Source: Streptomyces sp. NBC_00490
Lineage (GTDB): Bacteria; Actinomycetota; Actinomycetes; Streptomycetales; Streptomycetaceae
Direction: 5' to 3'
NCBI RefSeq assembly: GCF_036013645.1
Contig: NZ_CP107869.1
Coordinates: 7,936,001 to 8,000,000, forward strand
DNA length: 64,000 nucleotides
Position 1 is the stretch's first letter. Every line of letters begins with the position of its first letter. Position numbers and translations under genes: made by a program. Below the pieces are notes generated by a model. The model was given only the letters and a program-made list of their open reading frames with translations, had not been told where the DNA came from and did not search any database. This document shows positions 1 through 8,294 of this stretch, piece by piece.

Positions 1-856
1 TGAGCGTCTCCGCGAATGCCGACAGGGTCGCCGACAGGCCGATCGAGTAGACGGAGATGTCCCGCACCGAGGACGTCAGCCGGGCACTCAGGGCCGTCTT
101 CACATGCGGACCGCCGTCGGCCAGGGCCAGCGTGCGCAGGGACATCAGCGGATGCGCCACCGGCCCCTCGTCGCCCGCCCGCTTCAGCACATGGGCCGCC
201 TGCCAGGGATGCACCGGGATCAACAGCCGCCCCCCGTCCCGCATCCCGTCCGGCCACCCGCCGGTCACCAGGCACTCGTCCGCCCCGACCGGCATCAGGC
301 GCAACGCGACGAGCGGCCGGTGCTCGGGACCGTACGCCAGCTGCTCGGCCACCGAGAAGCCGGGTCGGGAACGGCAGTTGGGGTGGTACGGGTGCCCGTC
401 GACCACGCGCTGCTCCCACTCCCAGTCGGTCCCGGGCCACTCGTCCGAAGGGTTCTCCTGCCCGGCCCGGGACAGCGCCGTCGAGGCGACGCTGTGGCCG
501 AGCTCGGCGGCCAGATCCGGGCCGTGCGGTACGCCGAGGTCGGTCGTCAGCCGTGCCGGATCGTCGTACGCCCGGTCGTCGAGGTGGACGACGGTGACGT
601 ACGCGGCGGTCGCGTACGGGTCGGCGGGCGGCCCCTGGAGCCGGCGTCCGTCACGAAGGCGCAGGACGAGGGCGTCCCGGGTGCTTTCGCGACGGGTGAC
701 CCAAGGCAGCGGCTCATGGGCCAGCGCCCGCCACAGCCGGGTCAGTACGGCCGCGCGGGCGCCGGGGAGCTCGGCCGTGTACCGCGACACGAGGCCGGGG
801 CGCACTGCGGCCAGCTCTTCGGCGACCTCGGCCTCGGCGGTGGGGGGACGGTGCAC
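1..856 (-). CDS. IucA/IucC-family siderophore synthetase, 3' part outside window
   Basis: This gene runs off the left edge; about 285 N-terminal residues are visible. NIS synthetases adenylate a citrate- or succinate-type carboxylate and join it to an amine or alcohol during siderophore assembly in the cytoplasm. Seen here are the family signatures GHPYHPNCRSRPGFS, IPVHPWQ and KTALSARLTSSVRDIS, the ATP/carboxylate-binding segments of IucA/IucC proteins. The GTG at 856 is preceded by GAGGAG seven bases upstream, which fixes the start. It is divergent from a second NIS synthetase at 943, with 86 bp between them. I see no clear iron-box palindrome in that gap. Substrate class cannot be decided from this fragment. 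Confidence 0.9.
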   Translation of the reverse strand, partial: MHRPPTAEAEVAEELAAVRPGLVSRYTAELPGARAAVLTRLWRALAHEPLPWVTRRESTRDALVLRLRDGRRLQGPPADPYATAAYVTVVHLDDRAYDDPARLTTDLGVPHGPDLAAELGHSVASTALSRAGQENPSDEWPGTDWEWEQRVVDGHPYHPNCRSRPGFSVAEQLAYGPEHRPLVALRLMPVGADECLVTGGWPDGMRDGGRLLIPVHPWQAAHVLKRAGDEGPVAHPLMSLRTLALADGGPHVKTALSARLTSSVRDISVYSIGLSATLSAFAETL

Positions 857-942
857 GGGCGGGCTCCTCGGGTACGAGTAGGGCGTCACGGCGGGGGTGA
901 CGACATAGATACTGATCGTCTCCGCCCGCCCGTAGAGAACGA

Positions 943-2403
943 GTGAACCGCGTGGACCTCATTCCCCCGGCCGCCGCCGACGCCCATGCCGCGGCGCCGC
1001 TGCTCAACTGTCTGCTGCGCGAGGTCGCCGAGCCGCTCCCGGGCTCCGGCGAGCCGCGCACGCACAGGCTGCCGAGCGGGCGACTGCTGCGGGTGCGCGG
1101 CGACCGGCGGCCCGCGGACCCCGAGGTGGACACCGGCGGTCACTGGCGGCGCATCGGCCACACCGAGCTCGTGAAACTCGTCGTCGAGGAACTGACCCGC
1201 CACACCGGCCTGTCCAACCCCGACCTGCCCGCCGAGATGATCGACAGCCGGGACGCGGTGGCCGCGATCCTCGCCGCACGCGCGCGTGCCACGCCGCCCA
1301 CGGACCCGTACCTGCTCTCCGAGCAGTCCCTCCTCACCGGCCACCCGTACCACCCCGCCCCGAAGGCGCGCGGCGGCGGTCCGGCCGCCGGCTGGCTGCC
1401 GTACGCACCCGAGGCGCACGCCCGTTTCCCGCTGACGCTGCTCGGCGTACGCGAGGACACGGTCGTGGACGAGGGCGACACCGCGGCCCTCGACGCCCTC
1501 GGTGCGGCCCCGCCCGGCTACCGGCTGCTGCCCGCCCACCCCTGGCAGCTCGACCTGGTCGACCTCTCGGACGCCTTCGCCGACGGCCGTCTGATCCGCC
1601 TCGGCACCACCGGCTTCGACGCCTGGCCCACGGCCGCGATCCGCACCCTGTACGCCCCCGAGCACGACCTGTTCCTGAAGTTCAGCCTGGACGTGCGGAT
1701 CACCAACGACATCCGCCGCCTGTGGCGCCACGACCTGCTGAGACTCCGCAGGACCGACGCGGCGGCGGTCCGCGCGTTCGCCGGGGGGCCGGCGGCCTGG
1801 CTGTCGGACCGCGGCTACCGCACCGCCGACTTCGCCTTCGAGGAACTGGCGGTCCTGGTCCGCGACGGCTTCCACGGCCACCTCGAGGCCGGCGCCACCC
1901 CGCTGCTGGCCGCGGGCCTCGTGGAGGGCTTCGAGGGCAGCCCGTCCGGCGGCGCGGCCTGGTGGGAGGCGTATCTGCGCGCCGTCGTGCCGCCCGCCCT
2001 CGCGGCCTTCGCCGACCACGGCGTCGTACTCGAAGCACATCTGCAGAACACGCTGGTCGCCGTCGACGCCGGCGGAACACCCGTGCAGGCGCTGTTCCGG
2101 GACGCCGAGGGCGTGAAGCTGCTCTCGGACGTGGGCCGGGCGGCCGGGTGGGAGCGGCTGGTGTACACGCTGGTCGTGAACCATCTGTGCGAGGTCGCGG
2201 CCGTCCTCGCCGAGCGGCATCCCGGTCTCGACCCCTGGCCCGCCGCCCGCCGCGAACTGGCCCGCCACGACCTCCCGGAGATCAGAGCCCTGCTCGCCTC
2301 GCCCACCCTCCCCGGCAAGACCAACCTGCTGCTGCGCTGGACCGGAGCCGACGGCGCGGACGCGCGCTACCTCCCCCTGCCGAACCCGCTGGCCGCCACA
2401 TGA
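943..2403 (+). CDS. IucA/IucC-family siderophore synthetase
   Basis: This is a 486-residue NIS synthetase, shorter than the roughly 580-600 residues usual for the family. Signatures in order are TGHPYHPAPKAR, LPAHPWQ, KFSLDVRITNDIRR (nucleotide/carboxylate site) and EAHLQNTLV with ALFRDAEGVKLL in the FhuF-like C-terminal half. The GTG at 943 has only a weak purine run before it; GTG at 952 is an alternative. It is divergent from another NIS synthetase, and two non-identical synthetases usually act in successive condensations on one siderophore. No transporter or amine-forming gene is visible, so the siderophore cannot be named. Confidence 0.88.
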   Translation: MNRVDLIPPAAADAHAAAPLLNCLLREVAEPLPGSGEPRTHRLPSGRLLRVRGDRRPADPEVDTGGHWRRIGHTELVKLVVEELTRHTGLSNPDLPAEMIDSRDAVAAILAARARATPPTDPYLLSEQSLLTGHPYHPAPKARGGGPAAGWLPYAPEAHARFPLTLLGVREDTVVDEGDTAALDALGAAPPGYRLLPAHPWQLDLVDLSDAFADGRLIRLGTTGFDAWPTAAIRTLYAPEHDLFLKFSLDVRITNDIRRLWRHDLLRLRRTDAAAVRAFAGGPAAWLSDRGYRTADFAFEELAVLVRDGFHGHLEAGATPLLAAGLVEGFEGSPSGGAAWWEAYLRAVVPPALAAFADHGVVLEAHLQNTLVAVDAGGTPVQALFRDAEGVKLLSDVGRAAGWERLVYTLVVNHLCEVAAVLAERHPGLDPWPAARRELARHDLPEIRALLASPTLPGKTNLLLRWTGADGADARYLPLPNPLAAT

Positions 2404-2423
2404 TCTGAATTACCCTGGCCCGT

Positions 2424-3329
2424 GTGCTGCGCTATGTGACTGCTGTTCGATACGTGACCCCGCTGCGGTCCGGCGGCTCCGTGCCCGGAGTCGTCGAGGC
2501 CGACGACCTGGGGACGTACGTCGTGAAGTTCACCGGCTCGGCACAGGGCCGCAAGGCCCTGGTCGCCGAGGTGATCGTCGGCGAGCTGGCCCGCGCGCTC
2601 GGACTGCGCTTCCCCGAACTGGTCCTCGTGCACTTCGACCCGGCGATCGCCGACAGCGAGCCGCACCAGGAGGTGCGCGAACTCCACGGCGCCAGCGCGG
2701 GGGTCAACCTCGGCATGGACTACCTGTCGGGCGCCGCGGACTTCACCCCGGACGTCGCCAAGTCGTTCCGGGTCGACCCTCTGGAGGCGGGCCGGATCGT
2801 CTGGCTCGACGCCCTGACCGTGAACGTGGACCGTACCGTCCACAGCTCCAACCTCATGGTCTGGCCCACACTCGGCGTCGCGCCCCCGCGCCTGTGGCTG
2901 ATCGACCACGGCGCGGCCCTCGTCTTCCACCATCGCTGGGACGGCTCGGACCCCGCCAAGCGCTACGACTTCCGCCACCACGCCCTCGGCCACTACGCCC
3001 CCGACGTACGCGCCGCCGACGCGGAGCTGGCGCCGAAGGTCACCGAGGAACTGCTGCGCGCCGTCGTCGCCGAGGTCCCCGACGCCTGGCTGACGGACTT
3101 CGACGCGCCGCCCCTGGCGCGGGAGGCCTACGTGGAGTACCTCCACGCGCGCGTCCAGGCCTCCCACGCCTGGCTGCCCACCGACTTCCCCACCCGGGAG
3201 GAACTCGCCGCGGAGGAGGCCCGCCGCGCGGCGAAGACACAGCAGGGCCGTCCGGACTGGCTGAAGCGGGTCCCCGACCTGCACGGCAAACCGGCGGCGG
3301 AACAGGATTGGTCGGTACACCTCGGATGA
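2424..3329 (+). CDS. HipA-like kinase family protein
   Basis: This 301-residue protein belongs to the short HipA/PI3-4-kinase-like family common in actinobacteria. Visible kinase features are VKFTGSAQGRKALVAE (nucleotide-binding lysine region), LDALTVNVDRTVHSSNLM (a catalytic-loop-like segment in which HipA has D-x-x-x-x-N) and LWLIDHGAALVFHH (metal-binding Asp). There is no HipB-type partner next to it. Its stop codon overlaps the ATG of the following Rdx-like gene (ATGA), so the two are translationally coupled. GTG at 2424 follows closely on a TACCCT hexamer and may be read leaderless. The substrate is unknown; toxin behaviour should not be assumed. Confidence 0.75.
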   Translation: MLRYVTAVRYVTPLRSGGSVPGVVEADDLGTYVVKFTGSAQGRKALVAEVIVGELARALGLRFPELVLVHFDPAIADSEPHQEVRELHGASAGVNLGMDYLSGAADFTPDVAKSFRVDPLEAGRIVWLDALTVNVDRTVHSSNLMVWPTLGVAPPRLWLIDHGAALVFHHRWDGSDPAKRYDFRHHALGHYAPDVRAADAELAPKVTEELLRAVVAEVPDAWLTDFDAPPLAREAYVEYLHARVQASHAWLPTDFPTREELAAEEARRAAKTQQGRPDWLKRVPDLHGKPAAEQDWSVHLG

Positions 3330-3619
3330 GTCCCGTCGTACAGATCGAGTACTGCACCCAGTGCCGCTGGCTGCCCCGCGCGGCCTGGCTGGCGCAGGAG
3401 CTGCTCACGACCTTCGAGACGGAGCTGGGCGAGCTGTCGCTCAAGCCCGGCACCGGTGGCGTCTTCGTCGTCCGGGTCGACGACGAGGTCGTCTGGGACC
3501 GCAAGGAGCAGGGCTTCCCGGAGCCCACCGCCGTGAAGCAGGCCGTACGCGACCGAGTGGCCCCGGGAAAGTCCCTGGGCCACTCGGACAGGGCCGCGCA
3601 GGAGGACGTCAGCCCTTGA
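3326..3619 (+). CDS. SelT/SelW/Rdx-family thioredoxin-like protein
   Basis: This is a 97-residue protein starting [20 protein letters not shown]. The CxxC at residues 9-12 and the following helix are typical of bacterial Rdx/SelW-like proteins, in which Cys replaces selenocysteine. [22 protein letters not shown] forms the family's central strands. It overlaps the HipA-like stop codon by four bases. Its tail overlaps the malate synthase gene on the other strand by 11 bp. A thiol-redox role is expected from the fold, but no partner is known. Confidence 0.8.
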   Translation: MSPVVQIEYCTQCRWLPRAAWLAQELLTTFETELGELSLKPGTGGVFVVRVDDEVVWDRKEQGFPEPTAVKQAVRDRVAPGKSLGHSDRAAQEDVSP

Positions 3620-5243
3620 GCTGCTCGTACGCGGGCAGCGTCAGGAAGTCCGCGTAGTCGGCGTCGAGGGAGACCTCCAGGAGCAGGTCGTGCGCCTGCT
3701 GCCAGTGGCCGGCGGCGAACGCCTCCTCGCCGAGCTCCGCGCGGATAGCGGTGAGCTCCTCGGCGGCGATCTCGCGGGCCAGCTCGGGCGTGGCCTTCAC
3801 GGTCTCTCCGGCGTGCTCGAACTCGACGCCCGCGTTGATCCACTGCCAGATCTGCGAGCGCGAGATCTCGGCGGTGGCCGCGTCCTCCATCAGGTTGAAG
3901 ATGGCGACCGCGCCGAGACCGCGCAGCCAGGCCTCGATGTAGCGGATGCCGACCTGGACGGCGTTGACGAGACCGTCGTACGTCGGCCGGGCGTCCAGCG
4001 AGTCGATCGCGATCAGGTCGGCCGCCTCCACGTGGACGTCCTCGCGGAGGCGGTCCTTCTGGTTCGGCCGGTCGCCGAGGACCTTGTCGAAGGACTCCAG
4101 GGCGATCGGGACCAGGTCGGGGTGGGCGACCCAGGAGCCGTCGAAGCCGTCGCCGGCCTCGCGGTCCTTGTCGGCACGGACCTTCTCGAAGGCGACCTTG
4201 TTGACCTCGGCGTCCCGGCGCGACGGGATGAACGCCGCCATGCCGCCGATCGCGTGCGCGCCGCGCTTGTGGCAGGTGCGGACGAGGAGTTCGGTGTACG
4301 CCCGCATGAACGGGGCCGTCATCGTCACCAGGTTGCGGTCCGGCAGGACGAACTTGGCGCCGCCGTCACGGAAGTTCTTGACGATGGAGAACAGGTAGTC
4401 CCAGCGGCCCGCGTTCAACCCGGAGGCGTGGTCGCGGAGTTCGTAGAGGATCTCCTCCATCTCGTACGCCGCCGTGATCGTCTCGATCAGGACGGTGGCG
4501 CGGACGGTGCCCTGGGGGATGCCGACGTAGTCCTGCGCGAAGACGAACACGTCGTTCCACAGGCGGGCTTCGAGGTGCGACTCGGTCTTGGGGAGATAGA
4601 AGTACGGGCCCTTGCCGAGGTCGAGCAGGCGCTGGGCGTTGTGGAAGAAGTACAGGCCGAAGTCGACGAGGGCGCCCGGCACCGGGGAGCCGTCGGCGTC
4701 GACGAGGTGGCGCTCGTGGAGATGCCAGCCGCGCGGCCGCATCACGACGGTGGCGAGCTCCTCGTCCGGGCGCAGGGCGTACGACTTGCCCGACTTCTCG
4801 TCGGTGAAGTCGATGCTGCGGGTGTACGCGTCGGCGAGGTTGACCTGGCCGAGGATCACGTTCTCCCAGGTGGGCGCCGAGGCGTCCTCGAAGTCCGCGA
4901 GCCAGACCTTCGCACCCGAGTTGAGGGCGTTGATCGTCATCTTGCGGTCGGTGGGGCCGGTGATCTCGACGCGGCGGTCGTTCAGGGCCGCGGGGGAGGG
5001 GGCCACCTTCCAGGAGTCGTCCGCGCGGATCGCGGCCGTCTCCGGCAGGAAGTCGAGCGTGGAGGTGCGGGCGATCTCGGCGCGGCGCTCCGCACGGCGG
5101 GCGAGGAGCTCGTCACGGCGGGGCGTGAACCGGCGGTGCAGCTCGGCCACGAAGGCGAGGGCCGCGTCGGTGAGCACCTCCTCCTGCCGGGGCAGGGGCT
5201 CGGCGTCGACGATGGCCAGCGGGGACGGCGCTGGTGCGGACAT
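3609..5243 (-). CDS. aceB: malate synthase A
   Basis: This protein condenses glyoxylate with acetyl-CoA to give malate. Its 544 residues match the length of A-type malate synthases. Recognisable segments are [32 protein letters not shown], split here by domain, then [13 protein letters not shown] and [40 protein letters not shown] 5243 is preceded by AAGGAAG nine bases upstream. A TTCC-N7-GGAA operator at 5347-5361, like those beside the IclR gene, suggests that this enzyme removes glyoxylate from allantoin breakdown as well as serving a glyoxylate bypass. Confidence 0.95.
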   Translation of the reverse strand: MSAPAPSPLAIVDAEPLPRQEEVLTDAALAFVAELHRRFTPRRDELLARRAERRAEIARTSTLDFLPETAAIRADDSWKVAPSPAALNDRRVEITGPTDRKMTINALNSGAKVWLADFEDASAPTWENVILGQVNLADAYTRSIDFTDEKSGKSYALRPDEELATVVMRPRGWHLHERHLVDADGSPVPGALVDFGLYFFHNAQRLLDLGKGPYFYLPKTESHLEARLWNDVFVFAQDYVGIPQGTVRATVLIETITAAYEMEEILYELRDHASGLNAGRWDYLFSIVKNFRDGGAKFVLPDRNLVTMTAPFMRAYTELLVRTCHKRGAHAIGGMAAFIPSRRDAEVNKVAFEKVRADKDREAGDGFDGSWVAHPDLVPIALESFDKVLGDRPNQKDRLREDVHVEAADLIAIDSLDARPTYDGLVNAVQVGIRYIEAWLRGLGAVAIFNLMEDAATAEISRSQIWQWINAGVEFEHAGETVKATPELAREIAAEELTAIRAELGEEAFAAGHWQQAHDLLLEVSLDADYADFLTLPAYEQLKG

Positions 5244-5346
5244 GAGCTGTCACTTCCTTCAGCGTTGGCACCGGGTGCCACTCGAACCGGGTACGGCGAG
5301 GAACGCCCTGGGAGGGGTAGGGCGCTTCTGATCAGTGGATACTAGT

Positions 5347-5361
5347 TTCCTCATCGTGGAA
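5347..5361. promoter_or_regulatory. putative IclR-type (AllR-like) operator upstream of aceB
   Basis: TTCCTCATCGTGGAA is a TTCC-N7-GGAA palindrome about 104 bp upstream of the malate synthase ATG. The same 15-bp format occurs three times between the IclR gene and allantoinase at 8124, 8232 and 8252. Shared spacing and flanks (the GTGGAA half is repeated in three of four) support one regulator. Assignment to the IclR protein encoded at 7227-8021 is inference. Confidence 0.65.
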
Positions 5362-5427
5362 GTTCAATGGTTTGTTGATGTCGAGATTCTCCGAGTCGAG
5401 GGAACGTGGCGCTGAGTGCCACCTCGC

Positions 5428-6027
5428 TCACTCAAGGTGCTGCAGATCTTCGGCGGTGTCGATGTCGTAGGGCCGGGCGACGTCCCCGCACTCGACGAGG
5501 GTGATCTCCCCGGCGCGTTCCTTCAGATAGGCACGTGCCCCCCGGTCTCCCGTGGCAGTCGCGGCGATCCCCGCCCAGTGGGCGGACCCGAAGAGCACGG
5601 GATGCCCGCGTACGCCGTCGTACGCGGCCGAGACCAGGGAATGGGGGGACGCGTACGCGCCGAGCACGCGCGCGTACGCCTCCGGTCCGATACCGGGCTG
5701 GTCGACCAGCGACACGAGCGCGGCCCGCACGTCCGTGCCGGAGAACGAGTCGAGACCCGCTCGAAGCGAGGAGCCCATGCCCTGCTCCCACCCGGGGTTG
5801 TCCACGAGCACGCAGCCGTCGAGCCGCGCGGTCTCGCGCACGGCGTCGGCGGCCGCGCCCAGCACCACGTGCACGCGCGCGCAGCCCGCGGCGCGCAGGA
5901 CGCCCACTGCGTGTTCGATCAATGGCCTGCCACGATGTCCGAGCAGTGCCTTGGGGCGTCCGCCCAGTCGCCGGCCGCCCCCCGCGGCGAGGAGCAGCCC
6001 GGCGACCTGGCGCGTGTTGTCCGTCAT
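5428..6027 (-). CDS. MobA/MocA-like nucleotidyltransferase family protein
   Basis: This 199-residue protein has the nucleotidyltransferase fold signature LLLAAGGGRRLGGRPKALL near the N-terminus, followed by NPGWEQGMGSSLRAGL, LVDQPGIG and GHPVLFG, the order found in molybdenum-cofactor cytidylyl/guanylyl-transferases. Its place between malate synthase and the allantoin genes suggests it finishes the cofactor of a purine-degrading molybdo-enzyme such as xanthine dehydrogenase; no such enzyme is in the window. ATG 6027 follows AGGA. Which nucleotide it transfers is unknown. Confidence 0.8.
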   Translation of the reverse strand: MTDNTRQVAGLLLAAGGGRRLGGRPKALLGHRGRPLIEHAVGVLRAAGCARVHVVLGAAADAVRETARLDGCVLVDNPGWEQGMGSSLRAGLDSFSGTDVRAALVSLVDQPGIGPEAYARVLGAYASPHSLVSAAYDGVRGHPVLFGSAHWAGIAATATGDRGARAYLKERAGEITLVECGDVARPYDIDTAEDLQHLE

Positions 6028-6215
6028 GGGTCCTGCATACCTGACGCCCCGCGTACTGGCCGGTTTCCCGGGGCTGAATTTCGGTCCGCGGAGTGGCGCG
6101 GCCCCTGCCGGCTGGCGTTTACTGACCCGCGTCCCCGGCGCCCGACCAACGCCATGGGGCGGTTCGGGCGGGATCACGACGTAGGGCGCACCACGGCGTG
6201 CGAGGGGGGAGAGCT

Positions 6216-6530
6216 GTGTTGCGGAGCTTGGGACAGAGGCCGTCAGTGACCGGCAGCGACGAGGACCCCAGGGTGGCGGGCCTGCGGACCGCGGTGTCCC
6301 GGCTGCGCCGCGAACTCGCCGCGCATCCGGCCGAGTTCCCCGACCGGGGCATCGCCGAGGACGAACTCGCCGCGCTGGCCGCGATGACGATCGACGGGAC
6401 ACCGGAGGTGCCCCGGCTGCGCAGGTCGCTGCTGCTGATCGCGGGGGCGATCGGGTCGGTGAGCGCGCTGTCGCGGGGCCTGAGGGACGTACGCGACGCG
6501 GTGGATCTGTTCGGGCAGCCGCGGCGCTAG
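6216..6530 (+). CDS. DUF5955-like small conserved protein
   Basis: This is a 104-residue protein of a Streptomyces-conserved family. Its core reads DPRVAGLRTAVSRLRRELAAHP, then EDELAALAAM and PRLRRSLLLIAGAIGSVSALSRGL. It looks all-helical and has no signal peptide. GTG 6216 is chosen because GGGGGAGAG lies directly upstream; GTG 6246 is possible. Comparable proteins sit beside malate synthase in other streptomycetes. Function unknown. Confidence 0.65.
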   Translation: MLRSLGQRPSVTGSDEDPRVAGLRTAVSRLRRELAAHPAEFPDRGIAEDELAALAAMTIDGTPEVPRLRRSLLLIAGAIGSVSALSRGLRDVRDAVDLFGQPRR

Positions 6531-6531
6531 G

Positions 6532-7230
6532 TCAGAGCGACCCGCGGTAGGGGAACGGCCCCCGGTAGCCGTGGTCCGAGGTGCGGTGCTCGAACTCCTC
6601 GCACAGCCAGGTCTCCTGGACGAGCTCGGTCTGCGCTTGCCAGACCGCGAAGATGCCGTGCGGCCCGTGCTTGCCGTCCACCCGGCGGTAGAGGTCCTTG
6701 GCGTCACGGAAGCAGGCCAGCCCCGCCATCATCGGGCTGCCGGCCGGGTGGTAGTCGGACCAGGCGCACGCGACGCAGGCCCGGAGCCGGGCCGCTCGGG
6801 GCAACGCGCGCTGGAGGGCGTGCAGGGCGTGCTCGAGGTCGCCCGGGCCGTCGACGACCTGGTACTCGTGTCCGTCCAGCCGCAGGGTGGCGGTCAGGGT
6901 CTCCGCGTCCAGGCCGCGCCCCGGACCCGCCGGTCCCCCCATCCGCAGCGCGCAGTGCAGCACACCGGGCCGTACGCCGTCCCCCGCCACGTCGACGGGC
7001 AGCGCAACCTCCCACTCCAGGAGGCACGAGCACAGGCCTCCGTCGAAGAAGGAGAACGGGAGGCCGGGCGGCGTACCGCCCAGGGCGCCGAGGTCGTCCA
7101 TCGTGTCGCCCTCGAAGCGGACGCCCCTGATCGTCGTACGGATCAGTTCGCGGCCGTCCGACTCGAAGGTGATCTCCTCGGTGCCGTGCCGGTCGGTGTA
7201 CCGGCCCGGCCAGCGCACTAAGCCGGTCAT
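6532..7230 (-). CDS. conserved actinobacterial protein of unknown function
   Basis: I do not recognise a functional domain in this 232-residue protein. It begins MTGLVRWPGRYTDRHGTEEITF, has a central CSCLLEWEVALPVD segment and three further cysteines (ACVACAW and LACF), and ends in an aromatic-rich tail (HGYRGPFPYRGSL). There is no signal peptide or membrane segment. Its ATG overlaps the stop of the IclR gene (ATGA), so it is translated with the regulator and probably belongs to the same physiological unit. Confidence 0.7.
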   Translation of the reverse strand: MTGLVRWPGRYTDRHGTEEITFESDGRELIRTTIRGVRFEGDTMDDLGALGGTPPGLPFSFFDGGLCSCLLEWEVALPVDVAGDGVRPGVLHCALRMGGPAGPGRGLDAETLTATLRLDGHEYQVVDGPGDLEHALHALQRALPRAARLRACVACAWSDYHPAGSPMMAGLACFRDAKDLYRRVDGKHGPHGIFAVWQAQTELVQETWLCEEFEHRTSDHGYRGPFPYRGSL

Positions 7231-8021
7231 GCGGGGCTCTGGGTGGCCAGCGCCTCGGAGAGTTCCCCGGCCACCTGCTGGAGCACGGGCACGATCTTGT
7301 CCGTCGCCGCCTCGGTGACCCGGCCCGCGGGGCCGGAGATCGAGATGGCGGCGGCGGTGGGGGAGTCGGGGACCGACACCGCGAGGCAGCGGACGCCGAT
7401 CTCCTGCTCGTTGTCGTCCACCGCGTAACCGAGCTGCCGTACGTCGGCCAGGGCCGCGAGGAAGCCCTCCGGCGTGGTGATCGTCTTCTCCGTCGCGGCC
7501 GGCATGCCGGTACGGGCGAGCAGGGCGCGCACCTCGGCGTCGGGGACGTTCGCCAGCAGGGCCTTGCCCACGCCCGTGGAGTGCGGCAGGACGCGCCGGC
7601 CGACCTCGGTGAACATGCGCATCGAGTGCTTCGACGGCACCTGGGCGACGTACACGATCTCGTCGCCGTCGAGCAGCGCCATGTTCGCCGTCTCGCCGGT
7701 CTCCTGGACCAGCCGGGCCAGATAGGGGCGGGCCCAGGTGCCCAGCAGCCGGGCCGCGGACTCGCCGAGGCGGATCAGACGCGGGCCCAGCGCATAGCGG
7801 CGGTTGGGCTGCTGACGGACGTATCCGCAGGCCACGAGGGTGCGCATGAGACGGTGGATGGTCGGCAGCGGCAGTCCGCTGCTCGCGGAGAGCTCGCTGA
7901 GGCCGACCTCGCCGCCCGCGTCCGCCATCCGCTCCAGCAGATCGAAGGCGCGCTCGAGGGACTGGACCCCGCCAGTGGTGGACTTGGCGGAGTCGGTGGT
8001 GCTGGCGCTGGACGTCGGCAC
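7227..8021 (-). CDS. allR: IclR-family transcriptional regulator, probable allantoin regulator
   Basis: This is a 264-residue IclR protein. An N-terminal winged helix-turn-helix (VQSLERAFDLLERMADAGGE..., then GLPLPTIHRLMRTLVACGYV) is followed by the effector-binding domain with VLPHSTGVGKALLANV and GYAVDDNEQEIGVRCLAVSV. It is divergent from allantoinase and allantoicase. Three TTCC-N7-GGAA palindromes occupy the shared promoter region and a fourth lies before malate synthase. In S. coelicolor the IclR regulator AllR represses allantoin genes and responds to allantoin intermediates; the gene order here matches, so the same role is inferred. Confidence 0.88.
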   Translation of the reverse strand: MPTSSASTTDSAKSTTGGVQSLERAFDLLERMADAGGEVGLSELSASSGLPLPTIHRLMRTLVACGYVRQQPNRRYALGPRLIRLGESAARLLGTWARPYLARLVQETGETANMALLDGDEIVYVAQVPSKHSMRMFTEVGRRVLPHSTGVGKALLANVPDAEVRALLARTGMPAATEKTITTPEGFLAALADVRQLGYAVDDNEQEIGVRCLAVSVPDSPTAAAISISGPAGRVTEAATDKIVPVLQQVAGELSEALATQSPA

Positions 8022-8123
8022 GGCGCGTTCCTTTCGGGGCGGGCGGGAAAGGGCAGAAGCCTACCCGCCAGTCGGTTGACTCCCCGCTGGTGCGTAGCTA
8101 CGTTCTGCCTGTCGGAATTCTAA

Positions 8124-8266
8124 TTCCGCCTTGTGGAAACGTCCAGAGTGTGGCGCATCGAAGCCCTCTGGAGAAGTGTGCCCTTGACGGCACGGAAGCG
8201 GGAGTGAAGACTCCTTCAACAGAACGTTGAATTCCGTTGCGTGGAAGTAAATTCCATTTCCCGGAA
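8124..8266. promoter_or_regulatory. divergent regulatory region with three TTCC-N7-GGAA operators
   Basis: Between the IclR gene (start 8021, minus) and allantoinase (start 8295, plus) there are TTCCGCCTTGTGGAA (8124-8138), TTCCGTTGCGTGGAA (8232-8246) and TTCCATTTCCCGGAA (8252-8266). The last two are exactly 20 bp apart, so bound dimers would lie on the same helix face just upstream of allantoinase. A further inverted repeat TTCAAC-N5-GTTGAA lies at 8215-8231. Binding by the adjacent IclR protein is inferred. Confidence 0.75.
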
Positions 8267-8294
8267 GTAACAACGGCGACAGAGAGGGGTCCGG

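Noticed and set aside
857..942. Iron-box (DmdR/IdeR) operator between the siderophore synthetases
   Set aside because: No palindrome resembling the TTAGG-type consensus could be found in the 86 bp; only short GC-rich repeats.
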